A DNA stretch of 64,000 bases. Source: Chloracidobacterium thermophilum B. GTDB lineage: Bacteria; Acidobacteriota; Blastocatellia; Chloracidobacteriales; Chloracidobacteriaceae. The position numbers and the translations under genes were made by a program. The stretch spans positions 1,967,501 to 2,031,500 of the forward strand of contig NC_016024.1 in assembly GCF_000226295.1 (NCBI RefSeq). The letters are read 5' to 3'. Shown piece after piece: positions 43,861-52,769 of the stretch (position 1 is its first letter; every line of letters begins with the position of its first letter). The notes beneath the pieces are model-generated. The model was not told where the DNA came from, ran no database searches, and saw only the letters and a program-made list of their open reading frames with translations.

Positions 43861-46281
43861 CTAGTTGCCCAAAACATCGAGCGGAACTTCCCGGCTGGCG
43901 ACATTGTGGGCAAAGTCTTCCGCCGTCACAAGCAGGACGTACCGCCCAGCAGGCAGCCCCGGCGGCAGCCGTAACACCCCGACGTTTGTCTTGCGCTGGG
44001 CGTCCCACCTGACCGGTACGGGCAACCCACCGGCCAACCGCGCGGCAATGCGCCGGGTATCGGCATCGGCCGCCACCAGAACCTCGATGTCCTCACCGGC
44101 GCGGGCCGGCGTCGGCTTGGTGGTCACCTGCAACTGCGGCGGACGGCTGTCAATTGTAAAACCTTTTTCCTCCTGGAAGACCTGTCCGTGGGCATCGGTC
44201 AGCACCAGCCGACAGCGGTAACGCCCATCCTGCATCGTCTTCGGAGCAAGAAAACGGGTTTCCCACACATCTTCCGAAGCGAGATAGGTCAGCGGTTTGA
44301 CCAAGCCAAAGGGAAAGACGGCGACCACCGAGCGAATCGAAGCGTCTGTCCGTACGCGCAGCACCGGATCACCCGGCTTGATGACCCGTGGGCGCAGCAG
44401 CGCCCGTGGCGCGGCCAGAAAAGCCGTGTACGGTGTGACGATGTTGTACTTCTTCGAGAGCGCAATGACCTCAGCAATGAGTGCCTCGTCTTCGCCATCG
44501 AGCGCCATCCGGCGCAGCAGGGCGCTGATACGTTCCTGCGCCCACAGCCGGGGCAAGTGGCTGTGTGTGGCATCGCGTTCCGGCAAGGCCCCGGTTGCCG
44601 TCGCCGTGACTGACCGGCCAGCCTGGGTGCCGCTGACCGTACATTCCACCTGCGCCACCGGTCGCCGATAGCGCCCTATGAAGCTGACCCGCGAGCCGTC
44701 ATAACCGGTTGTTTCCTCGGCAGGGTACACCGCGTAGGCATTGTCCGGGTCACTCAGGCGCAGCTTGAGACCCTCAACCGGACGCTGCCCGACCCTGGCA
44801 AAGAAGGCATCCAGCCGGAAGGTCAGATCGTCCGTTTCACGCCCGAACTCACTGACGCCCCGGCTGACCCGCGCCAGTTCACTGAGAAATTCCCGGTTGG
44901 CGTCCGCGCCCACGCCAAAGGCAAAGACCCGCACCGGTGCGCCTCCCCTGGCATTGGCTTCGGCAAAGTCCCGGATGAGCTTGTTGCCGCGCGTGGTTGT
45001 CAGCGTCGGATTGCCGTCTGTAATCAGGATGAGGGTGCGCTCATCCCCCGGCAGAGCCTTCGCCAGCGCCAGTCCGCGCTGGAGCGCTTTGGCAAAGTCC
45101 GTCCCACCGCTCAGGTAACTGCGCCGGATGAAATCCAGCGCCCGCGCCGTGTTTTCTGCCGTTCCGGTCTGGGGTGTCTCGGAAAAGGCCTGTACGTCGT
45201 CGTTGAACAGCACGAGATTGAAGCGGTCTTCGGGGCGCAGCGACTTCAAAAAGAGACTACAGGCTTCATACGCCCGGTCGAGCTTTTCAAAGTTCATCGA
45301 AAGCGACGTATCCAGCATCACCACGACCGACCGTGGCGGCGCTGGCGTGCGCCCGAAGTCACTGACCGGTTGCCCCCGCTCGTTGAACAGGGCCGACACT
45401 TCAAAGTAGCCATCCTCATCTGGCTTCGTCCGATTGGGATCACGCAGGTCATAGGCCAGCAGCGGCTCCGGCGAACGATAGGCAATGAGACTGGCGCTGG
45501 TGCGGGACACATCGAGTCCGTAGTCAAAGGCCAGGTCCTGGGTCAGCGCCACGCCTGCGCCCTGATATTCGGCCACCACACGGTTGACGCCCATCGGCGT
45601 GACCTGAAGCGGGTAAGCCGTGTCGCGCTGCCGGAATCCCACCAGTGGGAAACCGCTGGTGATGTCCACGCGAATAGACAGGCTGCCAACAGCTTGCTGG
45701 CCGTACTGGGAAGGTTTGAAGGGCAACGAAAAGAACGACCGCAATCCGGCAACCGGCACGGCCTCGACATATTCCAGCTCAACGCGCTTGGTGCCGTAAG
45801 CCGGAATGGGCACGAGACGGACGGTAAAGGCCGTGGCCCCACCGGCTTCGTCCTCCTGTGTGACCAACCCCGGATCAATGGCCTGCCGTTTGAGTTCGGC
45901 GTAAACTTCCTGGGCACGCGGCAGTTCGAGCATCACGCCCGGAATCCGCACATCACCATCCCAAACAGCAAAATCGGCAATGGCTCCACTCGTCGGCAGC
46001 CGGAAGATGTACTTCCCTTCCAACGGCTGATTTGTCCGGTTGGCATAAATCTGGACAATGCGCACCCGTGCGAACTGTTGATCAATGCGGATGTCCACCC
46101 GCATGTCATCCAAGGCGATGCGGGTCGGATCGGGCCTGGCTTCATCGCCGGGCAGAACGACGCCCGACTGGGCTGCCGCCGGAAGCCCTCCACCGGCAAT
46201 GACCAGCCACAGGACAGGCAAAACCCAACGTGCCCAGCCGAGCAGCCGGACCCAGTGCAGATGGTAAACGTGTGGGAGCAT
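43861..46281 (-). CDS. Secreted VIT and von Willebrand A domain protein
   Basis: An 806-residue protein with a signal peptide (about 1-38) and a VIT domain (about 45-170: VDIRIDQQFARVRIVQIYAN, quoted in part, EGKYIFRLP). A VWA domain follows (about 320-500) with an intact metal site, DTSLSMN, and SGGTDFAKAL. Residues 590-640 include the KYNIVTPYTAFLA segment seen in inter-alpha-trypsin-inhibitor-like bacterial proteins. A C-terminal beta region finishes it. It probably binds a protein ligand in the periplasm or cell surface. It is preceded on its strand by a secreted basic protein 112 bases away. Confidence 0.85.
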   Translation of the reverse strand: MLPHVYHLHWVRLLGWARWVLPVLWLVIAGGGLPAAAQSGVVLPGDEARPDPTRIALDDMRVDIRIDQQFARVRIVQIYANRTNQPLEGKYIFRLPTSGAIADFAVWDGDVRIPGVMLELPRAQEVYAELKRQAIDPGLVTQEDEAGGATAFTVRLVPIPAYGTKRVELEYVEAVPVAGLRSFFSLPFKPSQYGQQAVGSLSIRVDITSGFPLVGFRQRDTAYPLQVTPMGVNRVVAEYQGAGVALTQDLAFDYGLDVSRTSASLIAYRSPEPLLAYDLRDPNRTKPDEDGYFEVSALFNERGQPVSDFGRTPAPPRSVVVMLDTSLSMNFEKLDRAYEACSLFLKSLRPEDRFNLVLFNDDVQAFSETPQTGTAENTARALDFIRRSYLSGGTDFAKALQRGLALAKALPGDERTLILITDGNPTLTTTRGNKLIRDFAEANARGGAPVRVFAFGVGADANREFLSELARVSRGVSEFGRETDDLTFRLDAFFARVGQRPVEGLKLRLSDPDNAYAVYPAEETTGYDGSRVSFIGRYRRPVAQVECTVSGTQAGRSVTATATGALPERDATHSHLPRLWAQERISALLRRMALDGEDEALIAEVIALSKKYNIVTPYTAFLAAPRALLRPRVIKPGDPVLRVRTDASIRSVVAVFPFGLVKPLTYLASEDVWETRFLAPKTMQDGRYRCRLVLTDAHGQVFQEEKGFTIDSRPPQLQVTTKPTPARAGEDIEVLVAADADTRRIAARLAGGLPVPVRWDAQRKTNVGVLRLPPGLPAGRYVLLVTAEDFAHNVASREVPLDVLGN

Positions 46282-46393
46282 GGTCTTGAACGGCCGGAGC
46301 AGAATTTCTGGATGCGGCGCTACATTACACCTTCACGCCTGTGGCCGGCTACGTTCAAGCTAAAAAGTTTTTCTTGAATCTGTTTCGCCTTGC

Positions 46394-47089
46394 TTAGCGC
46401 GTTATGCCGGGCTGATGATCGCCAAACTCCACAACTTCAACGGCCGGCTCGGCCGGCGGGGCAAACTCATCCCACCCGGCGATGACCACGCCCAACCCAC
46501 CGTCAGGAAAACGCTCCATCATCCGGGCAATGTCAGGCATCGGTTCGGCCGAAGCTTCCGTGACGGCGCTGGCCAGCAGGTTTCCGGTAGTTTCCACCCA
46601 CACGTGCTCCCAGTTCTCACCGAACTTCATGCGTCCAACGTAGGCGTAGGGAGAATGTACCGTGTACTCGCGGCTGCGCCACATCCGGGCCGGTGTGCCG
46701 TCTGCCGTCGCCACATAGCCGGCCAGATCATACTGCACCTGCTCGGTTGTCGCCGTTGGCGCTTCGCCGGTCAGGTGAGCCGCAGCCAGGGCGGTGGTGA
46801 CTTTCGGCGTCGCCACGGCAACGCCCGTCGGGGTTTTGCCAGACCGGATTCGGGCAACCGGCTGTGAACCGAAGGTGGCCTTTCGTACGGCTTTCCGCCC
46901 ACCGTTGCGCATCATCCGGCGGCGGACCTTTTTCCGTACCGTTTTCTTGCCGGAGACTTTCCCGGAAGTCTTCTTCACCGTTCCGGTTGGAAGGACAGAA
47001 CCGGAACCGGTCTGCGCCAGGGCATCCACGTTCAGAACAGCCAGCAGGACAAGCAGGATGAGGAAGGTACGGCGAAACAGCGCAATCAC
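46394..47089 (-). CDS. Secreted basic hypothetical protein
   Basis: About 231 residues if read from GTG 47089, which starts a clear signal peptide (ALFRRTFLILLVLLAVLNV). A Lys/Arg-rich stretch follows (KKTSGKVSGKKTVRKKVRRR), then a domain of about 110 residues with YDLAGYVATADG and WRSREYTVHSPYAYVG. No family is recognised. The frame is open to 47374, but upstream residues look non-coding. The start is uncertain, with no strong ribosome site. Confidence 0.55.
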   Translation of the reverse strand: MIALFRRTFLILLVLLAVLNVDALAQTGSGSVLPTGTVKKTSGKVSGKKTVRKKVRRRMMRNGGRKAVRKATFGSQPVARIRSGKTPTGVAVATPKVTTALAAAHLTGEAPTATTEQVQYDLAGYVATADGTPARMWRSREYTVHSPYAYVGRMKFGENWEHVWVETTGNLLASAVTEASAEPMPDIARMMERFPDGGLGVVIAGWDEFAPPAEPAVEVVEFGDHQPGITR

Positions 47090-47412
47090 GGGAAGTACAG
47101 CCTCGCGGTGGGTGATGACGTTCCTGCCCTTGAGCTGGGGCAAGTGGCGTGCCAGACCTGTGGCGGCTTTGTATGGACAACCTAAATTCTTGAAAAGAAA
47201 AATCTTGGCTACACTGTAAGGCCAACTGACACCAGCCTTCGCCCGGCTTCCGGCGTTCAGCACCCACACAGCCGATGCGTAACCTGACAGTGCCGAAGGT
47301 GTGATGCCAGTGCCAGCGCCAGCAATTTTCGGGAACCTTTTGCGCCCAAAGGTGTCAACGCCATTGCATTGCACCCAAGGCTGGCTGCCAGCACTTCATT
47401 TGGAGCGCTTCC
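47090..47412. other. Intergenic region between secreted protein and ECF sigma gene
   Basis: A divergent 323-base gap. The right end carries the ECF-type promoter described separately. The remainder has no open frame I trust and no clear RNA gene. The promoter of the minus-strand gene should lie near 47100-47230, where I see no clear hexamers. Confidence 0.6.
47332..47359 (+). promoter_or_regulatory. ECF sigma-factor promoter of the sigma gene itself
   Basis: GGAACC (47332-47337) is followed by a 16-base spacer and GTCAAC (47354-47359), the classic RpoE/ECF-type -35 and -10 pattern. A start would fall near 47366, about 47 bases before the sigma-factor ATG. This suggests autoregulation. Confidence 0.6.
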
Positions 47413-48075
47413 ATGTCATCGGCTTCCGAACTTCCGCTCCCACTTTCACTGCCAGCAGACACGGTGGCCACAGGGTCATCGGAAACCGCCCGGCCGCTTT
47501 CCACGGCGGAAGGTGAGTTGCTGGATGGAATTCGCGCCGGCTCACACGCCGCGTTTGAAGTGCTGGTGACGGCGCACCAGAAGCCCCTTTACAACCTGCT
47601 CCTGCGGGTGCTGGGCAACCCCGATGACGCGGCCGATGTCCTGCAGGAAACCTTCCTCAGCGCCTATCGCGGCGCCGGCAGCTTTCGCGGAGACTGCGAC
47701 ATCCGCACCTGGCTCTACCGGATTGCCATCCGCCGCGCTGCCAACCATCGCCGGTGGTGGCGGGCCCGGCGACAGACAGCCACGGTTTCGCTCGATGCCG
47801 AAACCGAAGCTTCGACGCCGTCACTGTCTGAAACCCTTGTTGCCCCCAATGCCGACCCGGAACAGCAGGCCCTGTGGCGGGAGCGTCAGGCGCAGGTGCT
47901 GGCGGCGTTGGCCCGGCTCAAGTTTGACTTCCGGGTGGCGGTGGTCATGCGGGACATCCGTGGCATGAGCTACGAAGACATTGCCGCAGCGTTGGAAATC
48001 TCCGTCGGCACGGTCAAATCACGCATCGCCCGGGGCCGCGCCATGCTCCGCGCGGCACTCAACCTTCCGGCTTGA
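47413..48075 (+). CDS. ECF RNA polymerase sigma factor, RpoE-like
   Basis: A 220-residue factor. About 35 residues of Ser/Thr/Ala-rich leader are followed by sigma region 2 (YNLLLRVLGNPDDAADVLQE, FLSAYRGAGSFRGDCDIRTW) and a linker. Region 4 comes next (YEDIAAALEISVGTVKSRIARGR). It directs polymerase to stress or envelope promoters. The next gene begins 17 bases after its stop and is probably its membrane-bound regulator. A matching ECF promoter lies upstream. Confidence 0.93.
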   Translation: MSSASELPLPLSLPADTVATGSSETARPLSTAEGELLDGIRAGSHAAFEVLVTAHQKPLYNLLLRVLGNPDDAADVLQETFLSAYRGAGSFRGDCDIRTWLYRIAIRRAANHRRWWRARRQTATVSLDAETEASTPSLSETLVAPNADPEQQALWRERQAQVLAALARLKFDFRVAVVMRDIRGMSYEDIAAALEISVGTVKSRIARGRAMLRAALNLPA

Positions 48076-48092
48076 AGGAAAACGGCAAGCAC

Positions 48093-48698
48093 ATGACGAA
48101 CGATACACCCACCGATCTCGATGCCCTTCTGTCTGCCTTGCCCGAAGTGACGCCCCCGGCACACCTTCACCGGCGCATGGTGACGGCGCTTGACGTGGAA
48201 GCAACCCGCCGCCGGCAGCCGGGCAAATGGCCCCTGTGGCTGACCGAACACCCCCGGCTCATCGGCTACGGACTGGGGCTGGCGGTGGCCACGTTCCTGT
48301 TTGGGAGCCTGTCCATCCGGGTCTGGCAGCCGCTCCACTACCTCACAACCGAACCGGACTACGCCCTCGTGTATGTCCCCCACAAGGCAAACCACCGCTT
48401 CGTCGGCGACCTCACCCCAACCGCCACACGCCCCTACCTCACCAGTGGCAAGGGATTTGACACGCTGCCAGCCCGTCTGGCCGGTCAACCGGAGGGCATG
48501 CTCGTCATCGCCGAAATCTCCCCTTCCGGCGAAGCCCGCTGTGTGGATGTCGTTGAACCCGAAGCCGATGCGTCACTGGTGGCAGCCGTCAATCAGGCCC
48601 TGCGCAGCATGACGTTCCGCCCGGCGACCCGGGCCGACGGCCGTCCGGTTGCCGCCCGCATTGCCCTCTACCTGGAGCAGATAGCTGTCCGGGGTTAG
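48093..48698 (+). CDS. Probable membrane anti-sigma factor with TonB-like C-terminal domain
   Basis: About 201 residues from ATG 48093 (a TTG at 48072 is also in frame; AAGGA lies 13 bases before the ATG). The cytoplasmic N terminus is short (about 1-70), followed by one span (LIGYGLGLAVATFLFGSLSI). The periplasmic domain ends in a TonB_C-like pattern (GMLVIAEISPSGEARCVDVV, then LRSMTFRPA). No zinc-finger HxxxCxxC is seen in the N terminus. Assignment as the anti-sigma factor rests on its position after the sigma gene and its topology. Confidence 0.65.
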   Translation: MTNDTPTDLDALLSALPEVTPPAHLHRRMVTALDVEATRRRQPGKWPLWLTEHPRLIGYGLGLAVATFLFGSLSIRVWQPLHYLTTEPDYALVYVPHKANHRFVGDLTPTATRPYLTSGKGFDTLPARLAGQPEGMLVIAEISPSGEARCVDVVEPEADASLVAAVNQALRSMTFRPATRADGRPVAARIALYLEQIAVRG

Positions 48699-48765
48699 GA
48701 ATGGGGAATGGTGAGTAGCGAATGGCGAGTGGTAGGGGCAGTGAACTGCCCGTACTGGCGAGTGG
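48698..48765. repeat. Heptamer repeat array with embedded palindrome
   Basis: Five 7-base units in a row (GGAATGG, GGAATGG, TGAGTAG, CGAATGG, CGAGTGG; 48698-48732) precede a hairpin GGGCAG-TGAA-CTGCCC (48736-48751). Another CGAGTGG copy follows at 48759-48765. The first unit overlaps the last base of the anti-sigma stop codon. It resembles short tandemly repeated repetitive sequences known in cyanobacteria and others. Confidence 0.7.
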
Positions 48766-48777
48766 GGTGGCTGACGC

Positions 48778-49230
48778 CTACGGCAGCGATGGGCGAACGC
48801 CTTCCACCCACACGTCGCCATCCTCAAAGTATTCGTGCTTCCAGATGGGCACGGTTGTCTTGATGCGGTCAATGCCAAAACGGCAGGCGTCAAACGCCAC
48901 GGCTCGGTGCGCAGCGGTCACCACCACCAGGACACTGGTCTCCGAAACATGCAGTCGCCCGATGCGGTGGATGAGTGCCACACGGTCAATGTCAGGAAAC
49001 TTGACATGCGCTTCCGCAGCCACCCGGCGTAGCATCTTCACCGCCATCGGGATGTAGGCTTCATAGTCAAGGTGGCGCGTCCGCCGTCCGTGCAGGTTGT
49101 CCCGCACAACGCCTTCAAACGTCACGACCGCGCCGGCACATTCGCGCACCAACTGCCGGACGACCGCCTGGGTCTCGATAGGTTCCGCCACGATTCCGAC
49201 GAGATCGCCATTATCCAGATGTTCGATCAT
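48778..49230 (-). CDS. moaE: Molybdopterin synthase catalytic subunit
   Basis: A protein of about 150 residues with CAGAVVTFEGVVRDN, HLDYEAYIPMAVKML, HRIGRLHVSETSVLVVV and the active-site lysine region IDRIKTTVPIWKHEYFEDG. It makes molybdopterin with MoaD as sulphur carrier. A TTG at 49242 overlaps the moaD stop, but GGAGG lies 12 bases before ATG 49230, which fits better. It is the last gene of the long overlapping minus-strand operon. Confidence 0.93.
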   Translation of the reverse strand: MIEHLDNGDLVGIVAEPIETQAVVRQLVRECAGAVVTFEGVVRDNLHGRRTRHLDYEAYIPMAVKMLRRVAAEAHVKFPDIDRVALIHRIGRLHVSETSVLVVVTAAHRAVAFDACRFGIDRIKTTVPIWKHEYFEDGDVWVEGVRPSLP

Positions 49231-49238
49231 CCCGGCTT

Positions 49239-49496
49239 TCAACCTCCGGCAATGGGTGGGAAAACGGCCACGTCATCCCCGGCGCGAATGGGGGTGTCGG
49301 GCCGTGCATACTCCTCATTGACGGCGACGAGCAAACTGCCCTCAAACGGCGCAAGCTGCGGATACTGCCGGCAGACCGCAGCGAGGACCGCGGCTGCCGT
49401 CGTGGGTACGCTGACCTGTACCGAGGCCGTTGGCTGACCAATCAGCGCCCGGCACTGACCAAACACAGCGATGTCAAGCCTTGTGGAGACGGTCAT
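49239..49496 (-). CDS. moaD: Molybdopterin synthase sulphur carrier subunit
   Basis: An 85-residue ubiquitin-like protein ending VFPPIAGG, with the C-terminal Gly-Gly that is thiocarboxylated. LLVAVNEEYARPDTPIRAGD matches the family. The start ATG overlaps the rsmE stop by four bases (ATGA), so translation is coupled. Confidence 0.92.
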   Translation of the reverse strand: MTVSTRLDIAVFGQCRALIGQPTASVQVSVPTTAAAVLAAVCRQYPQLAPFEGSLLVAVNEEYARPDTPIRAGDDVAVFPPIAGG

Positions 49497-50239
49497 AGCG
49501 GCTGACCTGCAACATCACCAAAGGTTGTCTGGAGTAAGCCCACGGCCAGTATAGCAGCCGTTTCAGCCCGCAGGATGCGCGGCCCCAGCGTGATGCCGTG
49601 CGCTCCCTGCGCCTCAGCCAATTGCCGCTCGTCCTCGCTCCAGCCACCCTCCGGGCCCACCAAGGCCACAACCGTTGGCAGATGACCCGGAAACCGGCTG
49701 ACGACCGCAGCCCAACCATTTCCCTGCCGTTCGGTGAAAAAGAATTTGACACCTCCCGACAAAAGCACATCTGTAACCGGCTGCGGTGGCAGAATGGGCG
49801 TCAGGTAGCCCCGTCCGCACTGCTTTGTGGCTTCACGACTGATGCGTGACCAACGCTCAAGTTTTTCTGAAGCGCCACGAATCAAACCCGGTTCAACATG
49901 GCGCGTCACCAGCGGAACAATACGGGTGACGCCAAGTTCAACCGCCTTTTGGATGACCCACTCAAACTTGTCCGCCTTGAGCAGCGCCACACCCAAGGTC
50001 AGATCAAGTGGGGATTCGCCAAGCGCCGGGAGTGGCGCATCCAGCGCCAGCCGTACGCCACGCTTTGAAGCCTCGGTCACTGTCGCCTGAAACACCTGCC
50101 CCTGCCCATCAAAGACCGTTACCACCTCGCCCACTCTGATGCGCAGAACATGGACAGCATGGTGCGCTTCATCCTCCGCCAACTGGACGGAAGTCGCCGT
50201 AAAGTTTTCTGACGGTGCATAGAAACGATGTCCCGGCAC
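49493..50239 (-). CDS. rsmE: 16S rRNA m3U1498 methyltransferase
   Basis: The 248-residue SPOUT enzyme shows HRFYAP at the start, HHAVHVLRIRVGEVV, FEWVIQKAVELGVTRIVPL, SREATKQCGRG, the VGPEGGWSEDE loop and LGPRILRAETAAI knot. It methylates U1498 in 16S rRNA. It lies 21 bases after the permease gene and overlaps moaD. Confidence 0.94.
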   Translation of the reverse strand: MPGHRFYAPSENFTATSVQLAEDEAHHAVHVLRIRVGEVVTVFDGQGQVFQATVTEASKRGVRLALDAPLPALGESPLDLTLGVALLKADKFEWVIQKAVELGVTRIVPLVTRHVEPGLIRGASEKLERWSRISREATKQCGRGYLTPILPPQPVTDVLLSGGVKFFFTERQGNGWAAVVSRFPGHLPTVVALVGPEGGWSEDERQLAEAQGAHGITLGPRILRAETAAILAVGLLQTTFGDVAGQPL

Positions 50240-50260
50240 AGTCCAGCTCCACTGAAGACG

Positions 50261-51274
50261 CTAGGCGGCAACGTCACGCCGTCCGGCGAGAATGACGGCC
50301 AGCATGACCAATGCCTCGATGACGCCGGCCAACCCGGCCGACACCCCAACGGCCCGTTGCAAACCAGCAGCGCCGACTTCCAGCGCCCCAAAGGCCACAG
50401 CAGCCGGAATCACCCCCAGCGGATGCTGGCGGGCCAGCAGGGCCACAGCTACGGCCATGTAGCCATACCCCGGCGAAAACTGTTCATAGAGACGGTGACT
50501 GACGCCGAGCACTTCCACCCCGCCGGCCAACCCGGCGCACCCGCCGCCCACAGCCAACGCCAGCCAGGTCATCCGGTGCAGCGCAATGCCTGCCGTCGCA
50601 GCGGCCACCGGGCTGCTTCCGGCCACCCGCAAGCGCAAGCCGGTTGGAGTGTAAAAAAGCCAGACATAACCGACCACGGCCAAAACCAGCGCCCACAGCG
50701 TACCGCTGTGCAGACGGGTCGGGGGCAACCAGCGCGTCAGCCACAGGGCTTCGGACACCAACTCTGTCTGCGGATACCCTTTCGAGGCTTCCTGAAGCGG
50801 CCCGTGAACCAACCAACTCACCAGCCAGAAGGCGATGAAGTTGAGCATCAGCGTTGAGATGACTTCATTGACGCCGCGCGTGGTCTTGAGCCAGGCCGCC
50901 ACGAGTGCCCACGCACTTCCGGCCAGGATGGAGGCTGCCAGCACCGGCCCGATCGCCCACGGCGTTTCCAACCGCACGCCTAGAAACACTGCTGCCAACG
51001 CACCGAGCAACATCTGCCCCTCGGCGCCAATGTTGAACTGCCCGCCCCGAAAGGACAGCGAGACGCCCAGCCCGCACAGAGCCAGTGGCGTGGCTTTGAC
51101 CAGCGTATCAGCAACGGCAAACGGGCTCCCGAACGCCGACTGGAACATCACCTGCAGGGCCGGCAACGGCGCGTAGCCGGCTACCCGCAGCACGAGCATC
51201 CCGGCGGCCAGAGCCGCCAGCAGCGCCAGAACTGTCCGCCCCACCGGATGCCACTTCTCAATCCCGGCAGCCAT
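50261..51274 (-). CDS. BMP-type ABC importer permease
   Basis: A protein of about 337 residues with some nine hydrophobic spans. The BPD_transp_2 pattern is visible: LGVSLSFRGGQFNIGAEGQMLLG, GVNEVISTLMLNFIAFWLV and GYGYMAVAVALLARQHPLG. It belongs to guanosine/nucleoside uptake systems (YufP type). ATG 51274 overlaps the ATPase stop by 17 bases. The second permease usual for the system is not next; rsmE follows. Confidence 0.88.
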   Translation of the reverse strand: MAAGIEKWHPVGRTVLALLAALAAGMLVLRVAGYAPLPALQVMFQSAFGSPFAVADTLVKATPLALCGLGVSLSFRGGQFNIGAEGQMLLGALAAVFLGVRLETPWAIGPVLAASILAGSAWALVAAWLKTTRGVNEVISTLMLNFIAFWLVSWLVHGPLQEASKGYPQTELVSEALWLTRWLPPTRLHSGTLWALVLAVVGYVWLFYTPTGLRLRVAGSSPVAAATAGIALHRMTWLALAVGGGCAGLAGGVEVLGVSHRLYEQFSPGYGYMAVAVALLARQHPLGVIPAAVAFGALEVGAAGLQRAVGVSAGLAGVIEALVMLAVILAGRRDVAA

Positions 51275-52766
51275 AGCGTTCCCATGTCGGACCGTCGCCG
51301 GCCATGAGCCGGCCCAGGTCAGCCGGTGGGATGTCAAATGTCAAAGAGGTTGACAGTCGCCCTCGGTAAAGCACAGCAAACCGCTGACAGAGTGCCTGGA
51401 TTTCGTCGAGTTCGTTTGACATCAGAACCAGCCCCAGCCCCTGCCGGCAGGCCCCGCGCAGGGCCCGGTGAATCGTGGCCACTGAGGCCACATCAACGCC
51501 CCAGGTCGGATTGACGGCCACCAGAACCCGTGGCCGCGGAGCCAGTTCCCGCGCCACAAGCAGCTTCTGCTGGTTGCCGCCGGAAAGCGCCGCCGCCGGA
51601 GCATCGGCATGTGGGGTGCGGATGTCGAAGTCACGGATGAGCGTCCCGGCATACTGCCGCAGGGCGGCTCGGTCGAGCAGCACGCCCCACCGGCGCCAGT
51701 CCGGTGCGAGTTCGTCTCCCAGAATGACGTTTTCGGCCACCGACAGCTCAAGCGCCAGACCAGCCTGCCGCCGGTCGGGCGGGATGTACCGCAACCCGGA
51801 CGCCAGGCGCGCCCGGCGTCCGGCCGGTAGCGGACGACCATCCAGCCACAGGTTTCCCTGCATCGGGCGCAAACCTACCAGGGCTTCGGCAAGTTCGGTC
51901 TGCCCATTGCCATCCACACCCGCGATGCCGAAGATTTCGCCCTCCCGTACCTCGAACGAAATCCGGTGCAGGGCTGTCCGGCTGCCGTCAGCCGGTACGG
52001 TCAGGTTTTCGACGCGCAAGCGCACCGTTTCTGCCGGTGGCGCTGTGGCGCTATGACCCAGGGCGGCTGAAGCCAGGTGCTCGCCCACCATGGCGGCTGC
52101 CAGCACATCGGCTGTCACCTGGGATGCCGGATATTCGGCCACTACCCGCCCCTGCCGCAGCACGGTGATGGTATCGCACAGCTCCAGCGCCTCACGGAGC
52201 TTGTGGGTAATGAAAACGACGCCAGCGCCGGCCGCGCGCAACTCGCGCAGCAGGTCAAACAGCGTCTCCACTTCGGGCGGCGTCAGAACGGCCGTCGGTT
52301 CATCGAGCAGCAGCAGCGTGGCCTGGCGATAGAGCGCCTTCAGAATTTCAACGCGCTGCCGCACGCCCACCGGCAGCCCGCCGACGGCGACATCAAGCAC
52401 CTCCCACAGCCCCAGCCGTGCTGCCAACCGGTCCAGGCGCGGACGGTCTGGCGTCCGTTCACCGAGCAGGACGTTTTCACGCACCGTAAAGCTGTCAACC
52501 AGGTGGAAGTGCTGGTGAACCAGACCAATCCCGGCAGCAATCGCCAGCCGGGGCGAAGTCAGCCGGAGCGGACGGCCATCCCGCTCAATCCGCCCCCGGT
52601 CCGGCTGAACCGCCCCGAACAGGATGTTCAGAAGCGTGGATTTTCCGGCGCCGTTTTCGCCCAGAATGCCGTGAATCTGTCCTAGCCGGAGCGTCAGGGA
52701 AACCCCATCCAGCGCCGGCACGGTTCCGTACCGCTTGGAGATGTCGTGAAGCGCAAAGGCGGCCAA
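51258..52766 (-). CDS. BMP-type ABC importer ATPase with two ABC domains
   Basis: The 502-residue protein has an N-terminal ABC domain with Walker A GENGAGKSTLL near residue 36 and LLLDEPTAVLTP. The second ABC domain has the degenerate P-loop GVDGNGQTELAEAL and SGGNQQKLLVAREL. This is the layout of sugar and nucleoside MglA/YufO-type ATPases. It ends FDIPPADLGRLMAG. It lies three bases after the binding-protein gene. Confidence 0.92.
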   Translation of the reverse strand: MAAFALHDISKRYGTVPALDGVSLTLRLGQIHGILGENGAGKSTLLNILFGAVQPDRGRIERDGRPLRLTSPRLAIAAGIGLVHQHFHLVDSFTVRENVLLGERTPDRPRLDRLAARLGLWEVLDVAVGGLPVGVRQRVEILKALYRQATLLLLDEPTAVLTPPEVETLFDLLRELRAAGAGVVFITHKLREALELCDTITVLRQGRVVAEYPASQVTADVLAAAMVGEHLASAALGHSATAPPAETVRLRVENLTVPADGSRTALHRISFEVREGEIFGIAGVDGNGQTELAEALVGLRPMQGNLWLDGRPLPAGRRARLASGLRYIPPDRRQAGLALELSVAENVILGDELAPDWRRWGVLLDRAALRQYAGTLIRDFDIRTPHADAPAAALSGGNQQKLLVARELAPRPRVLVAVNPTWGVDVASVATIHRALRGACRQGLGLVLMSNELDEIQALCQRFAVLYRGRLSTSLTFDIPPADLGRLMAGDGPTWERYGCRD

Positions 52767-52769
52767 CGG

